From Lineus longissimus (lineage: Eukaryota > Nemertea > Pilidiophora > Heteronemertea > Lineidae): 64,000 bases of DNA. The notes under the pieces are model-generated. The model saw only the letters and a list, made by a program, of their open reading frames with translations. It had not been told where the DNA came from and searched no databases. The stretch lies in contig NC_088325.1 of assembly GCF_910592395.1 (NCBI RefSeq), positions 5,797,501 through 5,861,500 of the forward strand, written 5' to 3'. The stretch's first letter is position 1. Each line of letters starts with the position of its first letter. A program made the translations under genes and the position numbers. Shown here one piece after another: positions 61,810 through 64,000 of this stretch.

Positions 61810-62272
61810 TATATACGTTTATATATAGAATCGGTTCTAAGACATCAAAACACTCCATACAAAATTCACGCCCCGTTCATTATTATGCAGTAAGTCTAGT
61901 TTTCGCGCCACAATGACCGACCAATCGCTCGCTGTTGCACGCCTTGTCATTTTCTAGCGGTCAATGTCACATGTTAGTCAGATCGATTTCGTGGGGTATT
62001 CAAAAGCCTGCCTACTTGGTTTTCATTGATAAGAGGTATACAGGGTGTTCTGTAAAACACTGAACCAGTTGATCGGGACTTAGTTGAGGGGAATGGCGAT
62101 AGCAAGTGCCTCAGTGACAAAGTATAGATTTCTGAAGAAAGTTTGCCAAAATAATGCCCCATCATTTCAAACGTAAACGTATTTTGGATGTGTTCCCTAA
62201 TAACATCTTTAATTCTCAAAGGAAACAGTCCAAATTCATTGGTAATGTCCTCAGAATTGGGAGACTGAACTG
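61155..62272. other. Transposon flank and spacer, no gene seen
   Basis: To 61809 this is the 3' part of the pogo-like copy 4, with GC-rich repeated GCGACGCCG-type words near 61390-61520. From 61810 on it is AT-rich spacer. A CAGGGTGTTCTGTAAAACACTGAACC stretch near 62041 may be part of a transposon end, but no partner was found. Confidence 0.4.
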
Positions 62273-63606
62273 TTACAGTTCTTGGTAGTCTAGAACATCA
62301 TAAAACTCCATGCCATCGACGTTTTCATCCTCTCTTATTGGCTGTTGTCCACCTTCAATCTGTTGCGGTCGCAGCGCTTTCTCGATGCCATTGTGAATAA
62401 CCTGCTCACTGACCCCATTCCATGCCAACGAAATGATCTGTACGATCTGGCGCAAAGTAATTTTCTCACACTGCCCATCGTCGTTGGTATTCGCAACTTT
62501 CCACGTCTTCCATTCCTGTCGTGCGTGGTATTTGAAGCTTTTCATAACTGTGACGTCTAGAGGCTGGGCTAGGCTTGAACAGCAGGACGGTAAGTAATCT
62601 AAGATGCCTCCTCGTTCTATCAGTCGGTTACAGAAAGGCTCTGTCCTATGGACTCGAAACATGTCCAGAATCAAGAGGAACTGTTCACAGTGTTGTTCAT
62701 CAAGGTATGGGTCCAGAACGTTATCGGTCCAATTGTGAATGGTTTCCTCCCAAACCCATCCTGTGGGTGATGAAGAGACGCAAATGTTGTCAGGCAGGTC
62801 GTTGTCCTCTAAAGCATCCAACTGACGGACGAATCCCCGCCTAGGAAAGGTGATATGGGCTTTGGCCTTCCCGCCGTTCGCGAAGATGCATAATGTTACG
62901 GTGCAGCCCAGCTTCGTGTTCGATCGTGATGTCCTTACGTCTACGACTTGGGTGCCCGTTCTCGCGCACGTATACATTGGTCGCATATCGAAGAGAAAGA
63001 AAGTCTCATCAGCGTTTATGACAAATCGCATCTCCAGCCCAAATCGGTCAATGGAATCGGTAACGTTATTTCGAAAGCGTTCACAACGGTCAGCGGCATC
63101 AACCGGTAACTGGGTAGTGTTTTTATTCACCTTTCTGTACGAAATGCTATTCCTCCTTTGAACCCATCGGCCCATCCGCAAGATGCTCGGAATTCATGCC
63201 TGATTGGCTTGGTTTTCGCAATGTCCTCCCTATCCGCCTCGTCTAGTTCTTGCCACCACGCTTGGAACAGTTCCAGTCCCTTTTGCCTGAGGTCTTTTAC
63301 GGAGACAGGAATTCTTCTACAACGGACACCGTCGTACCATTCAAACAGTTCATTCTCCACTACCATCCACGTGCCCACGTTCTTTGCTTTGCACTTCCGG
63401 GAGCTCGGTTTGTGGCCGTTTTCAAGCTTCTGTTCCATATCGAATCGGTTCCAATAGCGTATTGTCCCATACGGAATTTTGTAATTAGCTGCAAACTGTT
63501 TCATGGTGCGAACAGTTCCAGCCACAAGTGCAGCCTCAAAGTCGTCTAGGTACTTCAGTTTCTCTTGAACGGAGTAACTCCGGCATCTTTTCGGCAACGC
63601 GCCCAT
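62273..63606 (-). pseudogene. Pogo-like transposase, copy 5
   Basis: The - strand reads MGALPKRCRSYSVQEKLKYL, the HTH region (FAANYKIPYGTIRYWNRFDM), a KDLRQKGLELFQAWWQELDE segment, and NSISYRKVNKNTTQLP. The catalytic motifs are INADETF, LILDMF and QPLDVTVMKSFK, and the C-terminus is acidic (DENVDGMEFYDVLDYQEL). Two open frames (63127-63606 and 62273-63181) overlap, so one frameshift near 63160 is the only clear lesion. Confidence 0.87.
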
Positions 63607-63749
63607 ACCGTCGGCTTGGTGGGCGTGCAAACGGATGAAATGTATTGGAAGGGAGGTCATTTTATACTCTCTCGACCGACTAAAATTGCGTGCAAATGCA
63701 TAAGGACAATGTTTTTAAAAGAATTTCCATTGTTTTTAAAAGAATTTCC

Positions 63750-64000
63750 GTTTATGACAAATCGCATCTCCAGCCCAAATCGGTCAATGGAATCGGTAAC
63801 GTTATTTCGAAAGCGTTCACAACGGTCAGCGGCATCAACCGGTAACTGGGTAGTGTTTTTATTCACCTTTCTGTACGAAATGCTATTCCTCCTTTGAACC
63901 CATCGGCCCATCCGCAAGATGCTCGGAATTCATGCCTGATTGGCTTGGTGTTCGCAATGTCCTCCCTATCCGCCTCGTCTAGTTCTTGCCACCACGCTTG
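63750..64000 (-). repeat. 251-bp duplication of transposase copy 5
   Basis: 63750-64000 repeats 63014-63264 in the same orientation with about one mismatch, and continues past the window. The junction has a doubled TTTTTAAAAGAATTTCC. Either part of copy 5 was duplicated in tandem or a second nearly identical copy begins here. Confidence 0.85.

Overview
This is a eukaryotic genome window. It has split genes with GT-AG introns, Ig and FN3 exons of uniform phase 1, Polinton/Maverick elements, pogo- and Harbinger-type DNA transposons, MITEs, a tRNA-derived SINE, a LINE tail and a DIRS/Ngaro-type retroelement. The mixture suggests a marine invertebrate animal, but I cannot place it to a phylum from sequence alone.

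Region 1 (1-21.3 kb) holds one host gene on the + strand. Ten coding exons join in frame to about 918 codons: signal peptide, five Ig-like domains (the fifth lacking the usual cysteines), two FN3 domains, one membrane helix, and a tyrosine-bearing tail with an ITSM-like (TGYANV) and an ITIM-like (SLYAHI) motif. This looks like an inhibitory-type immune or adhesion receptor. Its introns carry a decayed copy of the first Ig exon, a partial duplication of the fifth Ig exon, several MITEs, a SINE-like unit and two pogo-like transposons.

Region 2 (about 21.9-29.5 kb, resuming at 46.2-48.0 kb) is an old, GC-rich, heavily mutated Polinton on the - strand. In - strand order it has a family B DNA polymerase C-terminus, small basic genes, a deoxynucleoside-kinase-like gene, an rve integrase, a packaging ATPase, small basic proteins and a double-jelly-roll major capsid protein. 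A 5'-truncated LINE lies near its far end.

Region 3 (29,498-46,199) is a younger, AT-rich, structurally complete 16.7-kb Polinton inserted into the old one, with a perfect 6-bp target duplication (GTTAGT). Its long terminal inverted repeats run into the first codons of the outermost gene at each end, and the left one contains a 9-bp minisatellite of about 75 copies. Genes include a protein-primed-type DNA polymerase, integrase, major capsid protein, packaging ATPase, penton-like minor capsid protein and several small membrane or coiled-coil proteins. At least five genes carry one stop or frameshift each, so this copy is recently dead or partly defective. Nearly every gene begins with AATAAA touching the ATG, and a GC-rich palindromic repeat is scattered through the element, several times in frame inside genes.

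Region 4 (48-64 kb) is a transposon graveyard. It has a DIRS/Ngaro-like retroelement with a probable spliceosomal intron in gag, an internally deleted pogo-like copy related to the one at 17 kb, a third Polinton fragment split by a Harbinger-type element that itself contains an AT-rich palindromic element, and two more pogo-like transposase pseudogenes, the last with a 251-bp duplication running off the window. No rRNA, tRNA gene or CRISPR array was seen.
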